Positions 44,642-52,830 of a stretch of DNA of 64,000 bases are shown here, one piece after another (positions within the stretch are counted from its first letter, which is position 1; every line of letters starts with the position of its first letter). The notes under the pieces are model-generated. The model saw only the letters and a program-made list of their open reading frames with translations, ran no database searches and was not told the DNA's origin. Location of the stretch: contig CAWJVM010000005.1 of assembly GCA_963846315.1 (NCBI GenBank), positions 193,475 to 257,474 on the forward strand. Reading direction: 5' to 3'. The DNA is from RPQJ01 sp963846315. Lineage in GTDB: Bacteria; Pseudomonadota; Gammaproteobacteria; Steroidobacterales; Steroidobacteraceae. The position numbers and the translations under genes were made by a program.

Positions 44642-44869
44642 CGCGGGTGGACCGAATGACCTTGCACTCGCCGGCTGGCAGTGGCGCCCGACGCCTGCGT
44701 AGACTGACCGCAAACAATCAAGGGGAACCTGCATGCAGAACTGCAATCTCCTGGGTGGATTTGCGGCCGAAACCTTGCTGCAAGCCGGTAGCGCCGTGCA
44801 GTGATCGGCGATCAGATTTATCTCTTCGATGAGGCTGCGACGACGCTGCAGACTTCGCGGGCCATGATT

Positions 44870-45289
44870 TCAAACCTCCGATTCCACCTGAATCTCGCGC
44901 AGAAGTTCCGGATGCTTCACGAGGAGTCTCAGCAAATTCAATACGGCTGGCATTGGCTTCGTTTCCCCGCGCTCATAGCGTGAAAAAGCGTTAGGGCCAC
45001 CACCAGTAATTCTGCCTGCTTGCACCTGGGTCAGCCGCAGCGCAGTACGGATGCGCTTGATCTCCCGAGCTACCCGCGCGCGTTCCTCCGATATCAGGGC
45101 ATCCCCGGCAGTCGAATAGCGCGCGGCACCTTCTGCATTGAACTCAACTTCATTGCAGACGGAACACCGCCAACCCGACAGCTCTCGGACCGTCATGGAC
45201 CGCCCTTTCTGTTCCACGACGAACGACTCGCGCGCGAAAGGCTTGGCGAGTCCGCCGCAATGACCGCAAATCCGATTCCTGACTGTCAA
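44870..45289 (-). CDS. mqsA: Antitoxin MqsA
   Basis: 139 residues: zinc-binding N-terminal domain with two CxxC pairs (C8/C11 in RICGHCGG, C42/C45 in GWRCSVCNE), followed by an HTH_3 DNA-binding domain (ALRLTQVQAGRITGGGPNAFSRYE). It neutralises MqsR and represses the operon. TTG start with AAGAGG 8 nt upstream, 2 nt after the mqsR stop; the cysteine spacing then matches E. coli MqsA (C3/C6, C37/C40) with a five-residue longer N terminus. Toxin-first order, as in all mqsRA loci. Confidence 0.92.
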   Translation of the reverse strand: MTVRNRICGHCGGLAKPFARESFVVEQKGRSMTVRELSGWRCSVCNEVEFNAEGAARYSTAGDALISEERARVAREIKRIRTALRLTQVQAGRITGGGPNAFSRYERGETKPMPAVLNLLRLLVKHPELLREIQVESEV

Positions 45290-45291
45290 CG

Positions 45292-45591
45292 CTAAAGCCT
45301 CTTGAATGAAATCACGACCGCACCTGTGCGGAGCGTAAATTTCACGTACGCCGGACCCATGACGGTTCGGGCGTGATAAACGTCCTGCCACATTCGCGGA
45401 TCAGAATACGTGGTCATCGCTTTATGGAAATCCTTCCGTCGTAACGCTGACACCGCGCCCAGCATTTCCACCGATGTAAGCCCCATCAATCGACCGCCAT
45501 CCATTGCTGATCTCGTGAATGCCGCAACGCCAAGGCTGGCAACGGCAATCTGCAGATCGGCCAAGGAGTAATGCGGCGTCCGTTTGTCCAT
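45292..45591 (-). CDS. mqsR: Toxin MqsR (mRNA interferase)
   Basis: 99 residues, the usual length, RelE-like fold; cleaves mRNA at GCU in E. coli. Family features: HYSLADLQIAVA near the N terminus, GLTSVEMLGAVSALRRKDFHKAMTTY-type helix (residues about 38-62), and MWQDVYHARTVMGPAYVKFT at the C-terminal side, with the catalytic Lys/Tyr/Arg region. The pair looks intact. Confidence 0.92.
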   Translation of the reverse strand: MDKRTPHYSLADLQIAVASLGVAAFTRSAMDGGRLMGLTSVEMLGAVSALRRKDFHKAMTTYSDPRMWQDVYHARTVMGPAYVKFTLRTGAVVISFKRL

Positions 45592-45600
45592 GCGAACTTT

Positions 45601-45613
45601 AACCTATTAGGTT
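45601..45613. promoter_or_regulatory. MqsA operator upstream of mqsRA
   Basis: AACCT-ATT-AGGTT, a perfect palindrome 10 nt before the mqsR ATG. As I recall, E. coli MqsA binds AACCT-N(2-4)-AGGTT at its own promoter; this site fits exactly, supporting autoregulation. Confidence 0.85.
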
Positions 45614-45782
45614 AGTCTAGACGCGCGATTTTTGAGTTTCCCGGTCCCTCCCATTCACGTTTGGAACCGCGCGCACCCAACCGCACGCGGCCGTCCGCGC
45701 AGACGCAGGACCGGCGCAATCGGCCTATCATTGCCCCCCGGCAACAGCGCTCGACTAGTCAATCCGACGGCTTTAACCAGAA

Positions 45783-46401
45783 ATGAAGTTCGTATTGCAA
45801 CCCACTGTCCGTAAAGCGTTTTTTACGATCACGGTCATCACCTTGACGGCCTGCACGAGCCTCCAGTCCAGCGACAAAGCGGGTGCCTCGAGCCAGGCGG
45901 CCGTCGCGGCCTCGCCCAAACCCGCCGACATTGCGGCGTACTTCGACGTGCTCGACCGGATGGCGCCGGGCGACGCGGTCCGCCAGTCGACGGAACTCGC
46001 GGCGACGCTGACGCAGGCCCAGCAGGACCCGACGTCGACGAATCGCTTGCGCTATGCCATCGCGCTGGGCGCGGCCGGGCCATTGGCAGAGCAATCCCGT
46101 CGAGGCCAAGCGGCTCATCACTGAACTGCTCGCAGGCACCCACGATCTGACGCCGCAGGAAGTCTCGCTCGCCAATGCCTTCCAGCGCGAATACGACGCG
46201 CGCGTTGCGCTCTACGCCGACCTGGCGCGGCAGCGTGAGGAGTCCGAGCGGCAACTGAAGTCGATCGACGCGGATGGCGATCGTCGCTACAACGCTCTCA
46301 ACGCCGAGACACAGCGTTTGAAAAAGGCGTTGGCGGAGGCCGAGCGCAAGCTCGAAGCCGTTGCCGAGATGGAACGCACGCTCACGCCGGAAGGCCAGTA
46401 G
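45783..46401 (+). CDS. qseG: QseG-like lipoprotein (one frameshift)
   Basis: About 205 residues if a single-base shift near 46078 is corrected (GAAG then HWQSNPVEAKRL). Signal peptide with lipobox TLTACTS; the C-terminal half is a coiled coil (DLARQREESERQLKSIDADG; LNAETQRLKKALAEAERKLE). QseG connects GlrK to the outer membrane in enterobacteria. It lies between glrK and glrR in the usual order but is split from glrK by the toxin-antitoxin insert; 9 nt before glrR. Confidence 0.78.
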
Positions 46402-46410
46402 CAACCCGCC

Positions 46411-47694
46411 ATGGCCACGGCGCGCGCCAGCAAACGGACACCGAAGATCCTCGTCGTCGACGACGATCCGGGGCTGCTGCGCCTGCTCACGATCCGCTTG
46501 CGCTCGCAGAAGTACGAAGTCGAGCCCGCCGAGAATGCCGCCAAGGCACTTTCGGTCATCGCACGCTTCCGGCCCGATCTCGTCATCACCGACCTGCGCA
46601 TGGCCGAGATGGACGGCATCGCACTGCTGCGGGAGCTGCAGCGCCGCTGGCCCGGACTCAACGTCATCATGCTCACCGCGCACGGCACGATTCCCGACGC
46701 CGTGAAGGCCACCCAGTCGGGCGCCTTTGCGTTCCTGACCAAGCCGGTCGAAAAGGAGCAACTGCTCGAGGAAGTGCGTCGCGCGCTCAAGACCTCGGGC
46801 TTTGCGGACACGGCCGAAGAATGGCGGACCGAGTTCGCCACCCGCAGCCCGCTGGTCGAAGACCGGCTGGCCAAGGCGCACCTGGTGGCAGGGACGGACA
46901 CGTCGGTGCTGATCACGGGCGAGCCCGGCACCGGCAAGGAACTGATGGCGCGGGCGATTCATCGGGCCAGTGGCCGCCGCGAAGGGCCGTTTGTGTCGGT
47001 CGACTGCAGCGCGCTCGACGGCAGCGCCGAGCACCTCGCCGCCTGCGAGCAGGAACTGGCACGGTACGTCGACGAAGCCACCGGCGGCACCATCTTCCTG
47101 CGCAACGTCGACGACCTGGTCCTGAACCTGCAGACGCGCCTCGCGAGCCTGCTACGCGGCCCACGCGACGTGAGGGTGCTGGCGACCAGCGACCGCCGCC
47201 CCGACGAACTGGCGGCCGATGGACGCTATTCCACGGAACTGCTGGAACAGATCAGCGCGGTGCACATCGACCTGCCGCCCCTCAGCCGGCGGCGCGAGGA
47301 CGTACCCTTGCTGGCCGCGCAATGCCTCGAAGACCTGGCTGCCGAGGCCGGACAGCCAAAGCGCTCTCTTTCACCGGAAGCCATGGAGGTACTGGCCAGC
47401 GCCAAGTGGCCGGGCAACGTGCGGCAGCTGCGGATGGTCGTCACGCAAGTCGCCTCATCGGGAGCCGGGCCGGTGATCACCGTCGAGCAAGTGCAGGAGG
47501 CCCAGGGACAGGCCACCCAGTTGCCGAGTTTCGACCAGGCCCGCGATGAGTTCACGCGCAATTACCTCGTGCAACTCCTGCAAATTTCTCAGGGAAACGT
47601 CAGCCAGGCCGCGCGGATGGCGAAGCGCAATCGCACGGATTTCTACAAGCTGCTGACCAAGCACGAGTTGAAGCCGGAAGAGTTCAAGGACTAG
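46411..47694 (+). CDS. glrR: GlrR/QseF-type response regulator with a degenerate AAA+ domain
   Basis: 427 residues. Receiver domain with D17-D19 pocket and phospho-acceptor D61 (LVITDLRMAEMDG), AAA+ region, and a C-terminal Fis-type HTH (ISQGNVSQAARMAKRNRTDF). Walker A is intact (GEPGTGKEL, residues 170-178). However, between VSVDCSALDG and GGTIFLRNVDD the ELFGHARGAFTGA loop that contacts sigma-54 is absent, and the Walker B DE is replaced (FLRNVDD in place of FLDEIGD). It should bind DNA but is unlikely to remodel sigma-54 holoenzyme. The arginine region after this looks family-like (GRYSTELLEQISAVHIDLPP). Confidence 0.88.
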   Translation: MATARASKRTPKILVVDDDPGLLRLLTIRLRSQKYEVEPAENAAKALSVIARFRPDLVITDLRMAEMDGIALLRELQRRWPGLNVIMLTAHGTIPDAVKATQSGAFAFLTKPVEKEQLLEEVRRALKTSGFADTAEEWRTEFATRSPLVEDRLAKAHLVAGTDTSVLITGEPGTGKELMARAIHRASGRREGPFVSVDCSALDGSAEHLAACEQELARYVDEATGGTIFLRNVDDLVLNLQTRLASLLRGPRDVRVLATSDRRPDELAADGRYSTELLEQISAVHIDLPPLSRRREDVPLLAAQCLEDLAAEAGQPKRSLSPEAMEVLASAKWPGNVRQLRMVVTQVASSGAGPVITVEQVQEAQGQATQLPSFDQARDEFTRNYLVQLLQISQGNVSQAARMAKRNRTDFYKLLTKHELKPEEFKD

Positions 47695-47740
47695 CTCTTA
47701 CCTCCGTCCCCCGATCAAGCGCTAGCCGATTGAACGAACT

Positions 47741-47764
47741 CCGCGGACCATCCGCGGGGTTTTT
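47741..47764 (+). terminator. Rho-independent terminator after glrR
   Basis: CCGCGGA-CCA-TCCGCGG stem followed by a five-T run (47760-47764), 47 nt after the glrR stop. It ends just before the convergent hipA. Confidence 0.82.
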
Positions 47765-47777
47765 GCACCCGTCAAGG

Positions 47778-49109
47778 CTACGGCCGCGGAAGGAAAGACG
47801 GTGCGATCGGGAATCGAAAACCGTCGTAGTTGAAGGAGCGGGCGATCTTGGCGCAGTCCGATTCGCTGACGCCCTCGCGCCGTGCGAGCGCATACCAGCG
47901 GCCACGCACGACGGCTTCGATGTCGGCAATGATTCGAGCGGCTTCATCCGGGTCCAGCAGGAAGCGTGCGCACTGCGAGGAGAGGTTGGTCGCGTTGGCG
48001 TAACGGCCAAAGTCCCCAAGCGTGAGCGCAAGGTCCCGGCGCTCGAGGCTCGCGGCCGGAAACGGCGTGAGGTCGTAGCCCGGGGAGAGACGCCATTCAT
48101 CCAGCAGGGCAATGACCGCGTGGTTACGGGGATGGTCGTCGGTGTTTGAGATGAGCGCGTTGAAAACCACCCGCCTGAAGAGCTCGTGCGCGTCCTCGCG
48201 CGGGCGGGCACTGATCCGCCGCAGCTCCTCCACCAGCAGTACATACGACCACCGCTCGCGATCCTGGTGCGACTCCCCACTGCGCAGCAACGTGAGCGCG
48301 CTCAGCATGCGCGCGCGTGCATACCCCTCCTCGTGGGCGATGCGATCGAACCGCTTGACCATGAGTGCATCGCGGCCGGCGACCTGAATGATGCGCGAGT
48401 CTGCGGTGTGCACGCCGCACTCGCGCGCGAGCACGAGCATCGCGCGCTCGACGCGCGCGTTATTCCACGCATCATCGACGCGATTGAACTTCGCGATCCA
48501 CAGCTCGCCCCCGTCTTCGATGACGGCCTTCGGGCGCGCCCCACCCATCGCGGTGCCCAGGAGCAGCAGGTCCTGGACCTGCGCGAGTTCAGCGGCCGTC
48601 GCAGCTTCATCCCTGGGGGTGGCGGGAGCCGGGGACGGCGCCGCTTCAGTGCCCTCTCCCTCGTCCGCCAGGATCTGGTCCGCCAGGCTCTGCAGGCGCG
48701 CAAGCTCAAGCGTGCGGTTGTAGGTACGCCGCGGCGCGGGTGGATTGACGTTGAGGCCGAAGCTGAGCGCGCCCGCGCGCTCATCGGCGGCGAGGAGCAG
48801 GTAGTCAAGTTCGTTCAACACCGGCACGCCCGCGTGCTTGTCGATGACGCGCCGGCCCCAGTGATCGGGGCTTGCATCGCGCAGGGCGCCGAACACGCCC
48901 TTCAGGCGCGTCGTCTCGTACGTGCGCTCATTCAGGGGCAACTCGATCGGATCGATCGGGACGGCATCGGGGCGCGCCAGGTAAGTGCGACCGTAGACAA
49001 AACGCCCCACCGGCAGGCCCGAGCGGTCCTCGCCCAGCACGAAGCGCCCCGCCGTGACGAAGTCGATCGTGCCGGGCAGCGTCAGGTAAACGAAGCACTC
49101 AGAAGTCAT
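47778..49109 (-). CDS. hipA: HipA-family serine/threonine kinase toxin
   Basis: About 443 residues. N-terminal HipA_N-like region (VGRFVYGRTYLARPDAVPID), then the kinase core with a G-loop-like GGARPKAVI, ATP-binding ELWIAKFNRVDD, the catalytic loop ISNTDDHPRNHAV and the metal site SPGYDLTP. HipA kinases phosphorylate a tRNA synthetase (GltX in E. coli) and cause dormancy. Start MTSECFVYL overlaps hipB by 11 nt. A Pro/Ala/Glu-rich insert of about 25 residues (TEAAPSPAPATPRDE) in the middle is unusual. Confidence 0.88.
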   Translation of the reverse strand: MTSECFVYLTLPGTIDFVTAGRFVLGEDRSGLPVGRFVYGRTYLARPDAVPIDPIELPLNERTYETTRLKGVFGALRDASPDHWGRRVIDKHAGVPVLNELDYLLLAADERAGALSFGLNVNPPAPRRTYNRTLELARLQSLADQILADEGEGTEAAPSPAPATPRDEAATAAELAQVQDLLLLGTAMGGARPKAVIEDGGELWIAKFNRVDDAWNNARVERAMLVLARECGVHTADSRIIQVAGRDALMVKRFDRIAHEEGYARARMLSALTLLRSGESHQDRERWSYVLLVEELRRISARPREDAHELFRRVVFNALISNTDDHPRNHAVIALLDEWRLSPGYDLTPFPAASLERRDLALTLGDFGRYANATNLSSQCARFLLDPDEAARIIADIEAVVRGRWYALARREGVSESDCAKIARSFNYDGFRFPIAPSFLPRP

Positions 49110-49440
49110 TGTCGAGTGCGCCCTTGGTGCTCGGATACGCATGCGTTCGCTGGGCGAGCAAGCGCATGGCCTGCTCATCCCGGGTGGGATCGGCGAGTTC
49201 GTGCAGCTGTGAGGAGAGCCCATAGAGCCACATCAGCCCGACGTGGACAGCCACGGCGGTGCCCGGCCTTCCCGCCTCGGCTGCCGCCACAACGCGCCGC
49301 CCGACCCCGAGCTTGGCGGCCACCTGCTCCATGGTCAGGTTGCGAGCAAGTCTCGCCGTGCGCAGCCGGGAGCCCCAGTGGCGCAGTGCGAGTTCCACCT
49401 CCAGGGGTGGCGCCTGGAATACGGTGTTGGTTTTTGTCAT
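49099..49440 (-). CDS. hipB: HipB-like antitoxin, XRE-family regulator
   Basis: 113 residues from MTKTNTVFQ. A helix-turn-helix at about residues 25-70 (LRTARLARNLTMEQVAAKLG, VGRRVVAAAEAG) matches XRE/HipB. The C-terminal ~25 residues extend beyond the fold, as in E. coli HipB. It precedes hipA with an 11-nt overlap. The upstream operator array fits autorepression. Confidence 0.85.
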   Translation of the reverse strand: MTKTNTVFQAPPLEVELALRHWGSRLRTARLARNLTMEQVAAKLGVGRRVVAAAEAGRPGTAVAVHVGLMWLYGLSSQLHELADPTRDEQAMRLLAQRTHAYPSTKGALDNDF

Positions 49441-49442
49441 GG

Positions 49443-49562
49443 GCGTTAAATAAGCCAAAAGGCAGAAATTAGTACGTTTTAACGTCTACGCTGTTTACTA
49501 GCCCTCGTCAATCGAATGTGCGTTAAAACGTCCAGAATGGCCATATCCGAACTATTTAACGC
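49443..49562 (-). promoter_or_regulatory. hipBA promoter with four mirror-arranged operators
   Basis: Sites: GCGTTAAAT (49443-49451), ACGTTTTAACGT (49474-49485), GCGTTAAAACGT (49520-49531), ATTTAACGC (49554-49562). The left pair and the inverted right pair have identical internal spacing (31 nt from GCGTTAAAT's first base to ACGTTTTAACG), so the array is symmetric about 49502. Promoter on the minus strand: TTGACG (49511-49506), 17 nt, TAGACG (49488-49483); the -10 overlaps the second site. Confidence 0.72.
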
Positions 49563-49563
49563 A

Positions 49564-49964
49564 CCTTGCGACCTTAACAGCTCCGCCAACCGTGCGTTGG
49601 CAGCCCGGCGCGCCGCAGCGGCGCACTGGCAGCATCACGGGGGTGACGCGAGCCGAGCCTCAACACGCACGAACTGGACCCGGTCAGCGACCCTTGGCAA
49701 CGTAAGGGCTTCGGGCGGGGGCTCGGTTTTCCCTACTGACTCCAAACAGCGACAAAATGTGCCTTTCGCAGTGCGGCTTGGCTTCACATAATCCGCGCGC
49801 CGAGAACGGCGACCGGTTTCTCCACCGCGTCCCGCGCAGATCGTCCAGAACCCTGCCCGGCAACGTTGATCGTCTAACCCCTCGCCCGTCCGCACACGCT
49901 GCGGTGGCCGTCGGCTGACGACACTTCTTACAACCTGTTCGCCTCAATCCGATAGAGGTCAATT
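49564..49964. other. Gene-free stretch between the hipBA operators and the Ig-like lipoprotein
   Basis: Short open frames on both strands lack ribosome sites and family features. One small plus-strand frame from 49537 (MAISELFNAPC) begins inside the operator array; I cannot support it as a gene. No repeat, tRNA or terminator recognised. Confidence 0.4.
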
Positions 49965-50707
49965 TTGCCGACCAACAGCCTGCACAAGGCGGCAGGGCAT
50001 TTCGCTCGTTATGCCGCGCCCACGTCACGCCCATTCGTTCTCGTTGCGGTCTCGATGATCCTGACGGCCTGCGGTAACAACGGGTCGCTCTTCCCCCCCA
50101 GCCTTGGCGGCACGAGCAAACCCCCGTCCACCGCACCCGGCCCTTCCACCGGTAATGTCGCGCCTTCGATTTCGGGTAAGCCGCAGTCCACTGCGACTAT
50201 CAACCTACCTTACTCGTTCAAGCCCGAGGCCTCACGATCCGAATGGGGACGTACTGATATTTCAGGTAAGCCGACTCCCGAATTGGGCCACCTTCAATGC
50301 GGCCACGGGAGAAATCGCCGGCGTGCCGCCGACGGGATCCACCGGCACGTTCAGCGACATCCAGATTTCGGTGACCGATGGGGCACTCAAGAGTGCGCTG
50401 CCGGCTTTTTCGATTGCGGTGACCGATTCGGCGACGACGCCCGGGCCGGCCATTGGATCGGCACGCTGGCCTGGACCGCGCCCAGTCAGAATGTCGACGG
50501 ATCGTCGTTCACCAATCTGGCAGGGTATCGAATCTATTATGGGACGACGTCCAGCGACCTCAGTCAAAAGCTGGAAATCAGCAATTCCGCGGCGAACAGA
50601 GCCGAGGTGTCGGGATTGTCCACGGGCACCTGGTACTTTGCGATGACGTCATTGAACGGTGCGGGAGTCGAGAGCTCCGGACGGGCGTGGTATCGAAGGT
50701 GCTCTGA
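49965..50707 (+). pseudogene. Ig-like/FN3-like lipoprotein, frameshifted about three times
   Basis: TTG start with AGAGG 7 nt upstream; signal peptide ending SMILTACGNN (lipobox). Pro/Thr linker, then pieces of a putative-Ig (He_PIG-type) domain (NVAPSISGKPQSTATINLPY; LPNWATFNAATGEIAGVP) and a fibronectin-III-like domain (LAGYRIYYGTTSSDLSQ; GTWYFAMTSLNGAGVES), ending RTGVVSKVL. The parts lie in different frames with breaks near 50228, 50440 and 50675. It is a paralogue of the intact lipoprotein at 51929. Either assembly errors or a decayed copy. Confidence 0.65.
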
Positions 50708-50746
50708 CGCGACATACGGCTGACCCATTGACAGGCAACACGAATC

Positions 50747-50780
50747 GAAAACGGGCCCGCACTTGCCGCAGCGGGCCCGT
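50747..50780 (-). terminator. Terminator of the PEP-CTERM gene
   Basis: A perfect 10-bp stem (ACGGGCCCGC / GCGGGCCCGT) with a 10-nt loop; on the minus strand it is followed by TTTT. It lies about 43 nt after the PEP-CTERM stop. Confidence 0.65.
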
Positions 50781-50822
50781 AATCACCCGCGAGTGAAGCT
50801 AAGCCACCAGCAGTTCGAACGA

Positions 50823-51500
50823 TCAGGCCTTGCGGACGGCGCGCTGCGCCTAGGCCCACTGAGGCCGAGACCCAGGAGGGCCAGCGAACCCGTCTCAGGA
50901 ACTTTGCGGATCGGAGCGGTCGTGACCGCGACCGACCAGGCAACCGTGCTCGCAGTGACGGTCTGGCTAGCGTGTAGGCAACCGTCCAGTGTGTACTGCG
51001 CCGATCGCCGCGAAGGCATTCGACGGCAGCGACGAGGTTGCCGACAGCCGCCCGTTGCGACCACGTGTTGCCGGCGCCTTGATCGTGTACGTCAACGTGG
51101 TGAACACCCCGTGCACGGCTCTCGGTGATGCGAGTTCGACGCGCCGACGTATGACGACGCCGTTGACGTTGACGATATCTGACACGCTCGTCGAGTCGGA
51201 GAACACCGTGTTGGCATTCGGACGTCACCGGGTTGACGCTGCCGCCATAACAGACCGCTGTCGCAGCGGTACCCGGGATCAAGGTTACCCGGGCAACGTG
51301 TATCGCCGAACGCCTGCGTTGGCAGCGAACCCGGTGCCAGTGCGCGTCAGGGCGAGCGGCCGCAACACGTTGCGAAACTTGTTCGTGGAGCATACTCATG
51401 TGCTTGTCAACACGAACTGACTGAGGTTGGCGTCGTAACTCCAGCTGCTGCCGCAGAACACATGCACGGCACCCGTGCCAGAGCCGATGTCACCCATCAG
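50823..51500 (-). pseudogene. PEP-CTERM sorted surface protein, frameshifted
   Basis: Minus strand. The C-terminal sorting signal is clear: KVPETGSLALLGLGLSG, then basic residues ending R.AVRKA-stop at 50823 after one more shift. Upstream in other frames are secreted-protein-like strands: SDIVNVNGVVIRRRVELASP, GVFTTLTYTIKAPATRG, and further upstream GDIGSGTGAVHVFCGSSW. At least three frame changes are needed and the start is not found. PEP-CTERM proteins are processed by exosortase, which is not in this window. Extent on the 5' side is approximate. Confidence 0.55.
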
Positions 51501-51740
51501 TTCAACTGACTTCATCGGGCTACGTCAGCCGGGGCCTGACTCCGCTGTAAACAAGGCCGACAGTCTGCTTAGTCTGCAGCGGCTCGGTCGCACCACATTG
51601 ACGACGATGTGCGACCGTTCTTCAGAGAACGACAGGCACCTGGCCACAAGAATGGCCGACCGGACTAGATGAGACCCGCCCCACAGAACGTGCGGCTGTG
51701 CATTGCGGCCGTCACCAATTCGGCGAAAACTTCTCCCGTC

Positions 51741-51832
51741 TGAAAAAGGCAAAGCCGCCGAAAGGTGGCGACGCAAAGCCTCCGGTCCTCGGGTGTCGAC
51801 TGCACCACGGATAGCGGGGTTGCCAAGGCCAC
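51741..51832 (+). promoter_or_regulatory. Cyclic di-GMP-I (GEMM) riboswitch
   Basis: The signature of the class I c-di-GMP aptamer is present in order: GGCAAAGCC, a GAAA tetraloop stem (CCGCC-GAAA-GGTGGC), then GACGCAAAGCCTCCGG, a variable second arm, and GGATAGCGGGGTTGCC. It lies about 95 nt upstream of the lipoprotein gene on the same strand. No clear expression platform; the ribosome site lies just after a small dyad (AGGCC/GGCCT, 51892-51907), so control could act on translation. Confidence 0.9.
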
Positions 51833-51928
51833 AGCGGCGTCTGCCACTGCTGTCTGCAGCAACCCCCATTCCCTGCTCCAGAACTCCCCCGAGGCCGCCA
51901 GAGGCCTTCTGAACCGGGAGCTGTGAGA

Positions 51929-52669
51929 ATGACGGGACGGACTCGAAACATCACCGAATCGGCCACCACGCGCATCTGCGTGCAGTTGCTGGCCTGCGCA
52001 CTGACGCTTTCGCTGGCTGGTTGCTTCGACGGCAACACCAAGAAGGCGGATACGTCGACCGGCGGCACGGCCACGCCTCCGCCAGCCACGGGTGGCACCG
52101 TCACACCCCCGCCTGCCCCCGGCCCTACCAACAAGGCCCCGACGATTTCGGGCAGCCCGGTCACTTCGGCCAAGACGACGCTCCCCTATTCCTTCCAGCC
52201 CGTCGCCGCCGACGCTAACGGCGACAAGCTCACCTTCAGCATCGCCGGCAAGCCCGATTGGGCGTCGTTCAACACGTCGACCGGCGCATTGACTGGCACG
52301 CCGCGCGATGGCATTACCGGCACCTACGCCAACATCCAGATCAAGGTGACGGACGGCACAGCCGAGGCGGCGCTGCCGACCTTCTCCATCACGGTCTTGA
52401 CGCCCGTGATTGGATCGGCCACCCTCTCGTGGGCCCCGCCTGCCACGAACGAGGACGGCTCGGCGCTCACCGACCTCTCGGGCTACGTGATCCGGTACGG
52501 CACCAGCCCAGGCTCGCTCGACAAGAGCATCCGCATTGCCAATCCCGGCACGACGATGTACGTCGTCGAGAACCTGATCGAAGGCACCTGGTACTTCTCG
52601 TTGTTGTCGGTCAATTCGGCCGGCGTCGAAAGTCGCCCGACGGGCTCCGTTTCAAAGTCCATCAGCTGA
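51929..52669 (+). CDS. Ig-like/FN3-like lipoprotein under riboswitch control
   Basis: 246 residues, ATG with GGGAG 8 nt upstream. Signal peptide with lipobox LSLAGC; Thr/Pro/Gly-rich linker; putative-Ig domain (KAPTISGSPVTSAKTTLPYS; KPDWASFNTSTGALTGTP) about residues 65-160; then a fibronectin-III-like domain (DLSGYVIRYGTSPGSLDKS; GTWYFSLLSVNSAGVES). Probably a cell-surface or matrix protein. c-di-GMP control points to a role in attachment or exopolysaccharide. The paralogue at 49965 has no riboswitch that I can see. Confidence 0.85.
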   Translation: MTGRTRNITESATTRICVQLLACALTLSLAGCFDGNTKKADTSTGGTATPPPATGGTVTPPPAPGPTNKAPTISGSPVTSAKTTLPYSFQPVAADANGDKLTFSIAGKPDWASFNTSTGALTGTPRDGITGTYANIQIKVTDGTAEAALPTFSITVLTPVIGSATLSWAPPATNEDGSALTDLSGYVIRYGTSPGSLDKSIRIANPGTTMYVVENLIEGTWYFSLLSVNSAGVESRPTGSVSKSIS

Positions 52670-52830
52670 GCGAACAAGAATTTGGCGAACGCGCCTTAGT
52701 GCGACTTTTTTCTGCCCATTAAGTCAAATCGATGAAATACTCGATCAACTTTCGAGCCATGATCGTGACCGGCGCCCGCCGGCGCGGCGCCTCCGCGCAA
52801 TAACGACAAGTACAGCAGGCGGGGCCTCGT

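Noticed and set aside
44733..44804. Short plus-strand frame with AGGGGA upstream (MQNCNLLGGFAAETLLQAG...)
   Set aside because: 23 codons, no family similarity that I can see, and located among toxin-antitoxin remnants.
49635..50136. Minus-strand frames upstream of the Ig-like lipoprotein
   Set aside because: No ribosome sites, composition like random GC-rich translation, and partly antisense to the lipoprotein start.
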